Source: a virus. Taken from it: a stretch of DNA of 64,000 nucleotides. Shown piece by piece: positions 56,972 through 64,000 of the stretch (position 1 is the stretch's first letter; every line of letters starts with the position of its first letter). The stretch lies in IMG/VR virus record IMGVR_UViG_3300048672_000970, positions 62,001 to 126,000 of that record; one strand, 5' to 3'. A program made the position numbers and the translations under genes. Under the pieces are notes generated by a model. The model was not told where the DNA came from and ran no database searches. It was given only the letters and a program-made list of their open reading frames with translations.

Positions 56972-56996
56972 AAAGAGGGCCAATGGCCCTCTTTTT
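56971..56996 (+). terminator. bidirectional terminator
   Basis: AAAAAGAGGGCC-AAT-GGCCCTCTTTTT between converging genes. Confidence 0.9.
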
Positions 56997-59019
56997 AGTT
57001 TGGAGCACCCCACTCCAAGTAGCAGAATCCGGGCTTGCCCGGTGATGATAATTGCGCACCAACTTGCGAGTATCCTCCCATGCCCATGTTATTTTGAGTA
57101 TAAGTACCAGTAACATCTGTTCCAGTACCAGGGAAAATTAACGTGGTGGTTGAAGGGAAATACCAGTTATAACGAATGGTCGTCGTCGGAATTGAATAGC
57201 CCGGCACGCCATACGCCAAACCGGGATTCTGAGTGCTCATGGCTAATGATGCCAGTTGCGTACATCCTAGCATCACATAGTCAAAGCCATTGGTGCCAGC
57301 CGCGCCGGCCGTATTACCAAATCCACCAATTGCGCCACCAAGACCTGCGCCACCACCGCCACCACCTGCGCCACCGCCGTTATCCGGGCCATTTGGCACT
57401 GAGTTGCCATACACATCATCCGTGAAAAAGCCAAACGTATTGACAGAAAACCCTTCAGTTGCGCGGCGGAAAGCAGTAGTCCCGTTTCCGATTGAAGTTG
57501 AAAAATCTTGACTCAATCCTCTCAATGATTCATTACCCGGATGGTAATATCCACCATCACCACCTGCACCACCTGCACCGCCACCGCCACCTGCTAACGC
57601 AATGACAGAAAACTTGACTGATGCGACGTTAGTCGATTCAATATCTTCAATCTCCATGATGTAAGAGGCGCCGCCGCCTCCGCCGCCTGAGGCCGATGTA
57701 CCAAAAAATCCTGAAGTGCCACCCGCAGCCCCTTTTCCAACCGCTGAAATAGCCCCAATTCCTTGAGGGTAATTATCCCGAGTAGTCCATACGATAGTGC
57801 CACTGGCATTTTTGATGACAATAGCAAACATACAAGGATTGAACGATGGATATGGTGAATTGGCATTCTCAACAAACACATTCAGGCCAATTAACATATA
57901 TTTGCCATCACCACCCGATGAATGTTTTGTGGAAGGTAGGACAGAAAAATCTAACGACTGGTCAATAACTGTACTGTGTAAATTTGCCGTTCCAAGCATA
58001 CCTGTACTGCTTCCCGTAATAGGGTCGAACAGTTGAAATTTCATAATGTCATCCGCTTCATATGAAATGGTATAACCTGTCAATTCAGCATCGGCCGTGT
58101 ATGGAACATAAAAAACGAATCGATGGTTGAATTGCGAAAGTCCGTTCGTGATAATGTCTTTCACCATTCCATTTTCAGTGGTGGACAAGATATTGCTATC
58201 CCAATGATTTGCGTTAACAATCACTGGCCGCGTCATGTATGGATTCTCGCGCCGCTTATAACTCACTGCATATGTTTTCAGAAACGTTGAATAAGGCGCC
58301 ATACTATTCGCTTCTGGGTAATTCAGAATGATATCATCCACCGGGAAAATTTCTCCGGAATTTCCACCCATTCCACCTTCCACCCATGTCCCACCAAGCC
58401 CGCTAAATCCGGGCGTACCTGCCACCATCACATATCGACGCCACCGGGTAGCCGATGCAGAAATATCAAGTTTGCCAGTGACAAAATTGCCGGCGCCGCC
58501 GACCGCTCCTTCTGCCACATCTGACAACGTGCCGCCGCCCCCAGCTCCTACTAACATGAATGACAGTTCTTTCACACCGGGCGGCACATCAACCACTCTA
58601 ACAAATCCTGCATCATATCCTCGATAGGGATAATGACTGTTTACCTCCTGTGTTACTGACCCACCGACATAATGCTTAACTCGGGCGTCATTCAAATAAG
58701 ACATTCGCATCTGATTAGAAGCAACCGGCACATTTGAATAAGTAGAAACGCCCGGTAATTTTGAAATAGTGGAATTGATAAGGTAATCATTCTTGTTAAA
58801 GAAACCGGGCGAAGCCATGTGCATAAATGAGTTATACACATTTGAATAAGTACCCAACTCTGACGATGCGGAATATTTGGAAGGATTGGCTGCATAGAAA
58901 ATAGTAGGGCCGCCAGCATTAGTTTGCCAACTTGTCCGGTAATAATGTTTTGCTGACCCACTTGCACTGGTTGAATAATTTGCCCCTAATCGGGCAACAT
59001 CATTTTTCATACTAGGCAT
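56995..59019 (-). CDS. glycine-rich tail tip adhesin
   Basis: 674 residues. Several poly-glycine blocks (GAGGGG, AGGGGGAGGAGGDGG, GGGAGGGGGGAGLGGAIGG) resemble the polyglycine helix sandwich of phage adhesins such as S16 gp38, where exposed loops bind the receptor. The middle region is beta-rich. It follows the S74 fibre gene by two bases, so it is likely the fibre-associated receptor-binding protein. The gene is late (minus-strand operon). Confidence 0.7.
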   Translation of the reverse strand: MPSMKNDVARLGANYSTSASGSAKHYYRTSWQTNAGGPTIFYAANPSKYSASSELGTYSNVYNSFMHMASPGFFNKNDYLINSTISKLPGVSTYSNVPVASNQMRMSYLNDARVKHYVGGSVTQEVNSHYPYRGYDAGFVRVVDVPPGVKELSFMLVGAGGGGTLSDVAEGAVGGAGNFVTGKLDISASATRWRRYVMVAGTPGFSGLGGTWVEGGMGGNSGEIFPVDDIILNYPEANSMAPYSTFLKTYAVSYKRRENPYMTRPVIVNANHWDSNILSTTENGMVKDIITNGLSQFNHRFVFYVPYTADAELTGYTISYEADDIMKFQLFDPITGSSTGMLGTANLHSTVIDQSLDFSVLPSTKHSSGGDGKYMLIGLNVFVENANSPYPSFNPCMFAIVIKNASGTIVWTTRDNYPQGIGAISAVGKGAAGGTSGFFGTSASGGGGGGASYIMEIEDIESTNVASVKFSVIALAGGGGGAGGAGGDGGYYHPGNESLRGLSQDFSTSIGNGTTAFRRATEGFSVNTFGFFTDDVYGNSVPNGPDNGGGAGGGGGGAGLGGAIGGFGNTAGAAGTNGFDYVMLGCTQLASLAMSTQNPGLAYGVPGYSIPTTTIRYNWYFPSTTTLIFPGTGTDVTGTYTQNNMGMGGYSQVGAQLSSPGKPGFCYLEWGAPN

Positions 59020-59021
59020 GA

Positions 59022-60416
59022 TTATTCACCCATCTTCTTTTTCAGCTCTTGCACTTGGGCCGACAATTCTTTAACAGCTTCTACCAGTAACGAAGTTAAC
59101 CGTTCATACCTGACTGTAATATAGTCCGGATTGAAAGCAGTTGGAGCAACCATATCTGGCGCGACCATCTGCACATCTTGTGCAATCAATCCATGCTCAT
59201 GAGTCCTACTCGGTTTATAACCTGCAGACTGACAAACTTCCACATCCCAATCATATTCAACACCTGTCAGCGAAGAAACTTTATCTAACGCATTTTCAAT
59301 CCGTTTGATATTCTTTTTCAGACGAACATCTGAAGCGCCAAAAATAACATCACCGGCCGCAGATACATCACCCCCTGAATAGATATTTCCGCCAACTGCC
59401 ATGCCGCCTGTCAGGATAACTGCCCCGGTACTGGTACTTGTTGAGTTAGTCGCATTGGACGAAATAAGTACACCCGTCATTGTGTCACCCGCTTTTTGAA
59501 CATATCCGGCCAGTGAGGAACTGTTAACAGTGGCAGTTAACGTCACATCAGATGACCCATTGAACGCGACACTTCCCGCCAAATCTCCAGCAAGGGTAAT
59601 TGTTCTGGCAGTCTGTAACTTAACTGCATCGGTGGCAAGAGTTGCCGTTCCGGCATTTCCCGAAATTGAAATTCCATACGAACCGGACAACCGAGCAGCA
59701 GGAACTACACCGGACGTTAAATTATCTGCATTCTGATAGAAACTGGCTAATTGGCCGTTTAGTTGAGATGCTGACCCGGAAATACTGATTGAGTAAGTTC
59801 CGGCCAGTCTACCCGATGGAACTGTACCAGCATTCAGATTGCCAGCATTTTGATAGAAGGCGCCATGTTGTCCATCCAGTAAATCAGCATCAAGTCCAGA
59901 AGCAGCACCGTCATTAGCGGAATGCCATACTTGATTAGACCTGAATGTCAGGCCCGTATCAGAGGATGCATCGATAACTAATCCATTGGTGAGAGTGCCC
60001 CCATTCCCAACCCATGAATTGCCCTGTCCAATCGACACAATACCATTCTGTCCCGAGATTATAGCAGGTTTGTTCAAACCTCCTGAATCTTTGTTACCAA
60101 TCAGTAACCGTTGTTCACCCGTCGCGGCAGTCAGTGAAAGCAAATTTGGCACAGAAAGCGGGCCGGTCATTGTGTCACCCGCGATAGCAACATAAACGCC
60201 TACTAAATCTGCCGGCGATAAACCAACGCGTTGCCATGCTTGACCCACTTGTGAACCGGGCGTGGATGGAAGTAAATCCTGCACGAACCCATATAGATAC
60301 AGGCCAGTAGGTTGAGAGTCAGAGATAGTTTTGTAATACAGCGCGCCATCGTAGCTGTCTGCATTGTTCGGGAGAGTGTCCCCATAAGCGGCGGCCGAGC
60401 CTGAAAGAGTCTTCAT
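59022..60416 (-). CDS. tail fibre with S74 intramolecular chaperone
   Basis: 464 residues. The C-terminal 110 residues are a peptidase S74 chaperone: FGASDVRLKKNIKRIENALD with the self-cleaving Ser, then GLIAQDVQ and a final coiled coil VEAVKELSAQVQELKK. Upstream are fibre repeats, GDTMTG twice and three copies of a GxYxISISG unit (for example FYQNADNLTSGVVPAARLSG). The chaperone drives trimer folding, then is cut off. Late promoter 30 nt upstream. Confidence 0.85.
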   Translation of the reverse strand: MKTLSGSAAAYGDTLPNNADSYDGALYYKTISDSQPTGLYLYGFVQDLLPSTPGSQVGQAWQRVGLSPADLVGVYVAIAGDTMTGPLSVPNLLSLTAATGEQRLLIGNKDSGGLNKPAIISGQNGIVSIGQGNSWVGNGGTLTNGLVIDASSDTGLTFRSNQVWHSANDGAASGLDADLLDGQHGAFYQNAGNLNAGTVPSGRLAGTYSISISGSASQLNGQLASFYQNADNLTSGVVPAARLSGSYGISISGNAGTATLATDAVKLQTARTITLAGDLAGSVAFNGSSDVTLTATVNSSSLAGYVQKAGDTMTGVLISSNATNSTSTSTGAVILTGGMAVGGNIYSGGDVSAAGDVIFGASDVRLKKNIKRIENALDKVSSLTGVEYDWDVEVCQSAGYKPSRTHEHGLIAQDVQMVAPDMVAPTAFNPDYITVRYERLTSLLVEAVKELSAQVQELKKKMGE

Positions 60417-60440
60417 TGTGGCTTTTTCCTTGTTTGCCTT

Positions 60441-60446
60441 TATTTA
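60441..60446 (-). promoter_or_regulatory. late promoter (TAAATA, minus strand)
   Basis: Reads CCTAAATAAAGG on the minus strand, 30 nt from the tail fibre ATG, with a weak AAGG ribosome site between. Confidence 0.6.
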
Positions 60447-60617
60447 GGATGACGGCTGAAGCCAGTTGGACTGTGTCTGGTGGCGACGGTGTTCGGATGC
60501 TGAAACCAAACGGGCTAAAACGCGCTAGGAGCGATTTGTTGGTGGAAGGTAGGCATGGGTAGCTTGACGGATGAAATCGGCTCTATGACCCGTTTAAGTG
60601 CCTTCGCGGCCCATGCT

Positions 60618-60641
60618 CTTATTTGTCACCTATAGGAGTTT
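60618..60641. repeat. core repeat 1 of the non-coding region
   Basis: CTTATTTGTCACCTATAGG then AGTTT. The CCTATAGG centre is palindromic. On the minus strand it reads TATAGGTGACAAATAAG. Confidence 0.8.
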
Positions 60642-60850
60642 ATTGAATGAATGGAAAAGCCGGTAGGTCAGTCGGTTGGTTCCGTTCAGAGAAAGGCTGG
60701 TAGCCGGTTTGTGTGATTGGTTAGCTCAAGCGAGTTAGCTACATGTTGGTTTAACGGCTGTTAGCGCGTTCGTTGACCTGTTGGCTACCTGGGTAGTCTG
60801 TTGAGAGAAAACGGCGCTAATGCCCGTTAAACGCATTCTGGTAGCATGTT

Positions 60851-60874
60851 CTTATTTGTCACCTATAGGTATTT
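60851..60874. repeat. core repeat 2 of the non-coding region
   Basis: Identical to copy 1 over CTTATTTGTCACCTATAGG, then TATTT. Confidence 0.8.
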
Positions 60875-61167
60875 CTCAAATGAGTGGAGAGAGCTTGGTG
60901 GGTGGCTTAGGTTGATTAGCTCTCAGAAAAGCTCGGTCAAGCAGTGGCGTGAGTCGGCTTGCAGCCGGTAGGCTCAAGGTGCGAAAGAACTGCTTGACTG
61001 CTGAAGCCCTAACGGGCTGAGGTTATGTGTACAGATAGGTTAACAAACGGATGTCTAGTATCTGATAGATGAGCCTATAGAGCGATTAGGTAGAGAGGTA
61101 GCTACCCTGGTAGCCTAACGGATGAAAACGGCTCTAAAGCCCGTTAAGGCTCATTACGAGTCAATTC

Positions 61168-61191
61168 CTTATTTGTCACCTATAGGAGTTA
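61168..61191. repeat. core repeat 3 of the non-coding region
   Basis: Identical to copy 1 over CTTATTTGTCACCTATAGG, then AGTTA. Confidence 0.8.
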
Positions 61192-61314
61192 GTCGAAGAA
61201 ATGAGAGGAAGGGTGGTTGGTTAGGTTGGTTCAGAGAAAAGTTAGCCGGAGTGATCAGGGCTGGCTTGACTGCTTGTTAGAGCAGCAAACAGCGAATGAC
61301 TACCCCGGCTACTG

Positions 61315-61333
61315 AAAAGCCCTTTAGGGCTTA
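61315..61333 (-). terminator. terminator of the minus-strand gene
   Basis: On the minus strand AAGCCC-TAAA-GGGCTTTT, just after the stop of the gene at 61344. Confidence 0.75.
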
Positions 61334-61343
61334 AGGTTAGGTG

Positions 61344-62813
61344 TTAATAGCCTCTAAGTTCGATTCTGTCATGTTCGTCAAGGAAACGCATGAACACCAC
61401 ATTTTGAAGAAGTTCATAGTTGGTGATGTCTAACTCAGTATTTTGGTATTCATCCATAGTTTCTTTAACCTTTTTTCGGATGGCAGTCGGTTCTGCTAAA
61501 AACTTTTTAACTTGGGTTAAACGATGTTCGTTGAATTGATTTGTCCAAGTGATGACATCTCGCGGAAGATAATCGGCAATGTCAATTGAGTATTCATCAA
61601 ATTCTTCGTCGTTTTCTATAGCGGCATCACGCGCCGCATCAACATCTTGTTCATACCTCTTATACCCGTCGTTGTATTCTTCCACCTGTGCATTTACATA
61701 TGGCTGCAGGTCACGGTCGAAATATTCAGCACCATGCTTTTTCATATCTTCATCAGATACAACCAATATGTGATTAACTAAATCTGGTGAAGTTCGTACA
61801 TACTCGCGCACGATATCCATATGGGGATACTTCTGTTCAAACTCAAGTGCCCATAAAATCTGTCCATTAAACTCATTCTGTGGTTCGTCAATCATGGCTA
61901 GTTGTTCACCATCTTGTTGAATGACAGCCAAATCAGCCAAATCAGATTTTTGAAGCACGATGATGTTCTTTGCTGGGTTTGCGTTATCGATGAAAAACCA
62001 GTGTCGTGAATAATCATTCCAGAAAGATTTTGTTTCAGCGGCGGCTAAAGAAGCATTGGCGAACGCTGACAGAAGTTTTGAATCTCCATCAAGTTTGAAA
62101 TGTTCTTTGATGATGCGTTGCATGATGGCAGGGGTGTTATAATGGGTGTCATAGACAGTCACGCCATGTTCAGCATGTGGTCGTTCAGCCAATACAGCTT
62201 TGTGTTTTGATTTCTGAATGGCATTGATGATAAATGTCATCATGTTTTTTACTGCGCCAACCGTAGGATTCATTTTCCCCCAGATGAATCGACGGAATGA
62301 AAACGCCCCCTTAACAATACCATTTTCCGATTGCTCGACCCGTTCGGTAATGTCTCGATTGGCTTGGTTGTACCGTTGCATAAATTCGGTGGCAAGGTCA
62401 TCAATCGCGTCTTCAAGTTCGTCAGAATCCACGTCTACATCTTCTTCAACTGTCGTGACGATTTTTTCCCATTTGAAACGGAATGATTGGCGGTCAAATC
62501 TATTCAGAAAATAAGTGAAATGTGGATCAAGTGCCGGGTCGGTTGCACGATTATAGTTGGTGAATTGCATGGCCAGCGCGGAAAAGTTATGTGTACCGCT
62601 GCTATTATCCGCCGTGATATTAACGTAAGGTGTGACGATTGCCCCAATCAACCCTTGGGCATATTTCTCTTTCCCATATACTCCTGGCATAAAATAAACG
62701 TTCTCTTTTCGATGTTTGGAAAACTGCTTGTAATAATCTGAATAATCAGTTCCCCAATATGATTCACGTAACACAGGGTCGGTGAATGCTTCCAAAATAT
62801 GCTTTAGCTTCAT
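61344..62813 (-). CDS. large unknown protein with capsid-targeting-like N-terminus
   Basis: 489 residues. MKLKHILE ends in I-L-E; this start, four codons after another ATG, lies 25 nt from the late promoter. The protein is acidic with Asp/Glu-rich patches (EEDVDVDSDELEDAIDDL; ENDEEFDEYSIDIADYL) and otherwise helical. No enzyme motif recognised. Proposed packaged head protein. Confidence 0.65.
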   Translation of the reverse strand: MKLKHILEAFTDPVLRESYWGTDYSDYYKQFSKHRKENVYFMPGVYGKEKYAQGLIGAIVTPYVNITADNSSGTHNFSALAMQFTNYNRATDPALDPHFTYFLNRFDRQSFRFKWEKIVTTVEEDVDVDSDELEDAIDDLATEFMQRYNQANRDITERVEQSENGIVKGAFSFRRFIWGKMNPTVGAVKNMMTFIINAIQKSKHKAVLAERPHAEHGVTVYDTHYNTPAIMQRIIKEHFKLDGDSKLLSAFANASLAAAETKSFWNDYSRHWFFIDNANPAKNIIVLQKSDLADLAVIQQDGEQLAMIDEPQNEFNGQILWALEFEQKYPHMDIVREYVRTSPDLVNHILVVSDEDMKKHGAEYFDRDLQPYVNAQVEEYNDGYKRYEQDVDAARDAAIENDEEFDEYSIDIADYLPRDVITWTNQFNEHRLTQVKKFLAEPTAIRKKVKETMDEYQNTELDITNYELLQNVVFMRFLDEHDRIELRGY

Positions 62814-62832
62814 AGGTCTATTCATTTAGAAG

Positions 62833-62838
62833 TATTTA
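62833..62838 (-). promoter_or_regulatory. late promoter (TAAATA, minus strand)
   Basis: Reads TGATAAATACTT on the minus strand, 25 nt from the chosen ATG; divergent from the next one. Confidence 0.6.
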
Positions 62839-62842
62839 TCAA

Positions 62843-62848
62843 TAAATA
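62843..62848 (+). promoter_or_regulatory. late promoter (TAAATA)
   Basis: CAATAAATAACT, 24 nt before the ATG of the kinase-like gene, no Shine-Dalgarno sequence. Confidence 0.65.
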
Positions 62849-62866
62849 ACTCAAAATGACAATGGT

Positions 62867-63679
62867 ATGCAACTTCTTCAAGAACTCATCGGTATCAAGA
62901 AATATTCCGGGATGACCATCATCAATGCTATCAAGCAAATTGTGCAACGAACACCAGCCGGAATCAAAACTTTCAGCGGGTCATTTGGTATCACTTTGGT
63001 TGCAGATGCATTACCGTATGTGTACAAAGTTTGGTTAGCTGACGCGGCGTATGAAAAATATATTGAACTGGTGTTAGCTCACCAAGATAACCCATTTTTC
63101 CCAAAAGTGATTGGAGATGTAGTTGAGTTGAAAAACATCTTTGCTGAAGGAAAACCACCTATTCCAACTATCAAAGTAATTCGATTGGAAAAGCTGAAAC
63201 ATGGAAATTTGTCAGAATTGAAAAATGAGGCGTTAGCCAGTGTCATTCGAGCTGGATTCGTATCGCTGGAACGTGATACCAATAAAGACCGTGTGAAAGA
63301 AAAAGTAATTCAGCGTATCAAGGAATTAGAAATTGCCTATAACGGATTCAAGACTGATTCTAAAACTGGCGCCAATCTGGCTTATATACAAAAAGCTAAT
63401 GGTAATCCGACACGCACGTTTGTCGCTTCAAATGAAGTGATGAAAGGTCGCAGTAAAGCGGCGGCGTATCTGGCTATTTCAAAAATGGATGTTGATAAGC
63501 TGGTTGACACCATTATTCAAATCCATGAAGCCTGTACTGCTCTGAACAAAATCGACCCGGAATATGATGTCTATGCGGACATGCACGAAGGCAACATCAT
63601 GTTCCGGGCGAATGGTGAATTAGTTATCACCGACCCGATGACATCTAGTAAAGGTACATACCCATTGACTCTGTTTTAA
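62867..63679 (+). CDS. kinase-like protein with possible capsid-targeting N-terminus
   Basis: 270 residues. MQLLQE contains L-Q-E at residues 4-6. The late part reads YADMHEGNIMFRANGELVITDPM: Asp and Asn of a catalytic loop (D-x4-N) and a TDP in place of DFG, a pattern of atypical kinases, listed here as DMHEGNIMF and LVITDPM. The N-lobe has a loose Gly-rich loop (FSGSFGITL) and YKVW lysine. Distant from the pair at 36345 and 37193. Substrate unknown. Confidence 0.65.
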   Translation: MQLLQELIGIKKYSGMTIINAIKQIVQRTPAGIKTFSGSFGITLVADALPYVYKVWLADAAYEKYIELVLAHQDNPFFPKVIGDVVELKNIFAEGKPPIPTIKVIRLEKLKHGNLSELKNEALASVIRAGFVSLERDTNKDRVKEKVIQRIKELEIAYNGFKTDSKTGANLAYIQKANGNPTRTFVASNEVMKGRSKAAAYLAISKMDVDKLVDTIIQIHEACTALNKIDPEYDVYADMHEGNIMFRANGELVITDPMTSSKGTYPLTLF

Positions 63680-63700
63680 CAATTGGTTACAAAGACGGTG

Positions 63701-63729
63701 TTGACAGTCGATGAATGCTTTGATAAAGT
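63701..63729 (+). promoter_or_regulatory. early promoter (TTGACA-17-TAAAGT) with dyad
   Basis: GATGAATG pairs with CATCCATC at seven of eight positions. Followed by CATCCATCAACAACT. A new early operon begins here. Confidence 0.8.
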
Positions 63730-63761
63730 TCATCCATCAACAACTGCTCTAGGAGCTTTCC

Positions 63762-64000
63762 ATGGACTCATCCAACTTTTTCAATTCTACCACCACCATT
63801 TCCAATTTCAAGCCGCATGAACTGGTGGCGCATATTTATGCTCGTTTGGAAAAAGAAAAAACTCACCCCGGAACGAGTGGGATGGTTATCGACCATGATT
63901 TCAAAATGGTTGTCATCGACCGCATTGTCATGGCTGCAGCAAGTGAATTTAACGGGCACGAAAACCTGCTTCGCAATCCGCAATTTGAGACAGTATCGGC
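63762..64000 (+). CDS. hypothetical protein, 3' end outside window
   Basis: The first 79 residues (MDSSNFFNSTTTISNFKPHE...) start behind AGGAGCTTTCC and an early promoter. Alpha/beta; no motif recognised. The gene continues past the window. Confidence 0.65.
   Translation, partial: MDSSNFFNSTTTISNFKPHELVAHIYARLEKEKTHPGTSGMVIDHDFKMVVIDRIVMAAASEFNGHENLLRNPQFETVS

Larger units (their letters stand above)
60450..61340. repeat. non-coding region with three diverged repeats
   Basis: About 0.9 kb without a gene on either strand, more GC-rich and stem-rich than its surroundings. A core of CTTATTTGTCACCTATAGG occurs at 60618, 60851 and 61168 in the same direction. Upstream of each is a stem-forming block (CGGATGAAAACGGCTCTAAAGC-like) and downstream a GGTTGGTT...CAGAGAAAA block, so the unit is 230-320 bp. 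It may hold structured RNAs, an origin or packaging signal, or recombination sites; the sequence does not decide. Confidence 0.7.

Noticed and set aside
57290-57511. Proline-rich plus-strand frame in the adhesin gene
   Set aside because: It is the antisense reading of poly-glycine codons (GGN read as NCC) in the minus-strand adhesin gene.
60618-61191. CRISPR-like array
   Set aside because: Only three copies at unequal distances of 233 and 317 bp, with related rather than unique sequence between them.
60618-61191. Functional SP6-like promoters
   Set aside because: The likeness covers TAGGTGACA but fails in the initiation region, and no phage RNA polymerase gene lies in the window; kept only as a hypothesis within the repeat finding.

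Overview
The window is a gene-dense stretch (about 114 protein genes, six tRNAs, one long non-coding interval) of a large tailed double-stranded DNA phage. The evidence is a T4-type clamp loader pair (gp44/gp62-like), an ATP-dependent DNA ligase, a GroES-like co-chaperonin, spanins, an S74 self-cleaving tail fibre, tRNAs, a dCMP deaminase and DHFR. Two promoter classes divide the genes: sigma70-like early promoters with 17-bp spacers, and T4-like late promoters with a TAAATA core. The host is probably a Gram-negative proteobacterium: the phage has a lipoprotein o-spanin and homologues of PrkA, YeaH, SpoVR and DadA. I cannot name the phage or host.

Layout. 1-20 kb: short early genes on the plus strand, mostly unrecognised, in small operons. 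Each operon starts with a promoter of one family (TGTAAC box, -35, 17 bp, -10, CATYCATCAACTT start region), often embedded at the stop codon of the gene before. Recognisable members are a tyrosine/dual-specificity phosphatase, a SpoT-like HD hydrolase and a dCMP deaminase. Five tRNAs lie at 11.4-11.9 kb and a CAT tRNA at 14.2 kb. 20-26.5 kb: replication and chaperone block with two ORFs that together look like the core of a C-family DNA polymerase (DnaE), the clamp loader, a zinc-finger protein and DNA ligase. 27-32.5 kb: membrane proteins, then an NAD salvage pair (NMN adenylyltransferase-Nudix and NAMPT). 32.5-48 kb: mixed region with kinase-like proteins, a SLOG-NADAR fusion, phosphoesterases, spanins, Hsp20, Nudix, HNH, a lytic transglycosylase and DHFR. 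48-54.6 kb: PrkA, a DadA-like oxidoreductase, YeaH and SpoVR. 55-57 kb: a GNAT and a nucleotidyltransferase. 57-60.4 kb (minus strand): a glycine-rich adhesin and an S74 tail fibre. 60.4-61.3 kb: a non-coding interval with a triplicated motif. 61.3-64 kb: a large unknown gene, a third kinase-like gene, and the start of a new early operon.

The strongest system-level signal is a set of about a dozen dispersed genes whose products begin with a short amphipathic peptide ending in (L/I)-x-E. This is the pattern of the T4 capsid-targeting sequence cut by the gp21 prohead protease. Most sit behind a TAAATA late promoter, many exactly 24 nt from the ATG, with no Shine-Dalgarno sequence. They include three kinase-like proteins, two GNAT-like proteins, a nucleotidyltransferase, a transglycosylase and several unknowns: a candidate arsenal of proteins packaged in the head and ejected with the DNA. 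Other standouts are the split DnaE-like core, the complete PrkA-YeaH-SpoVR set interrupted by DadA, the NAD salvage pair with NADAR, and the covarying dyads in the early promoters.
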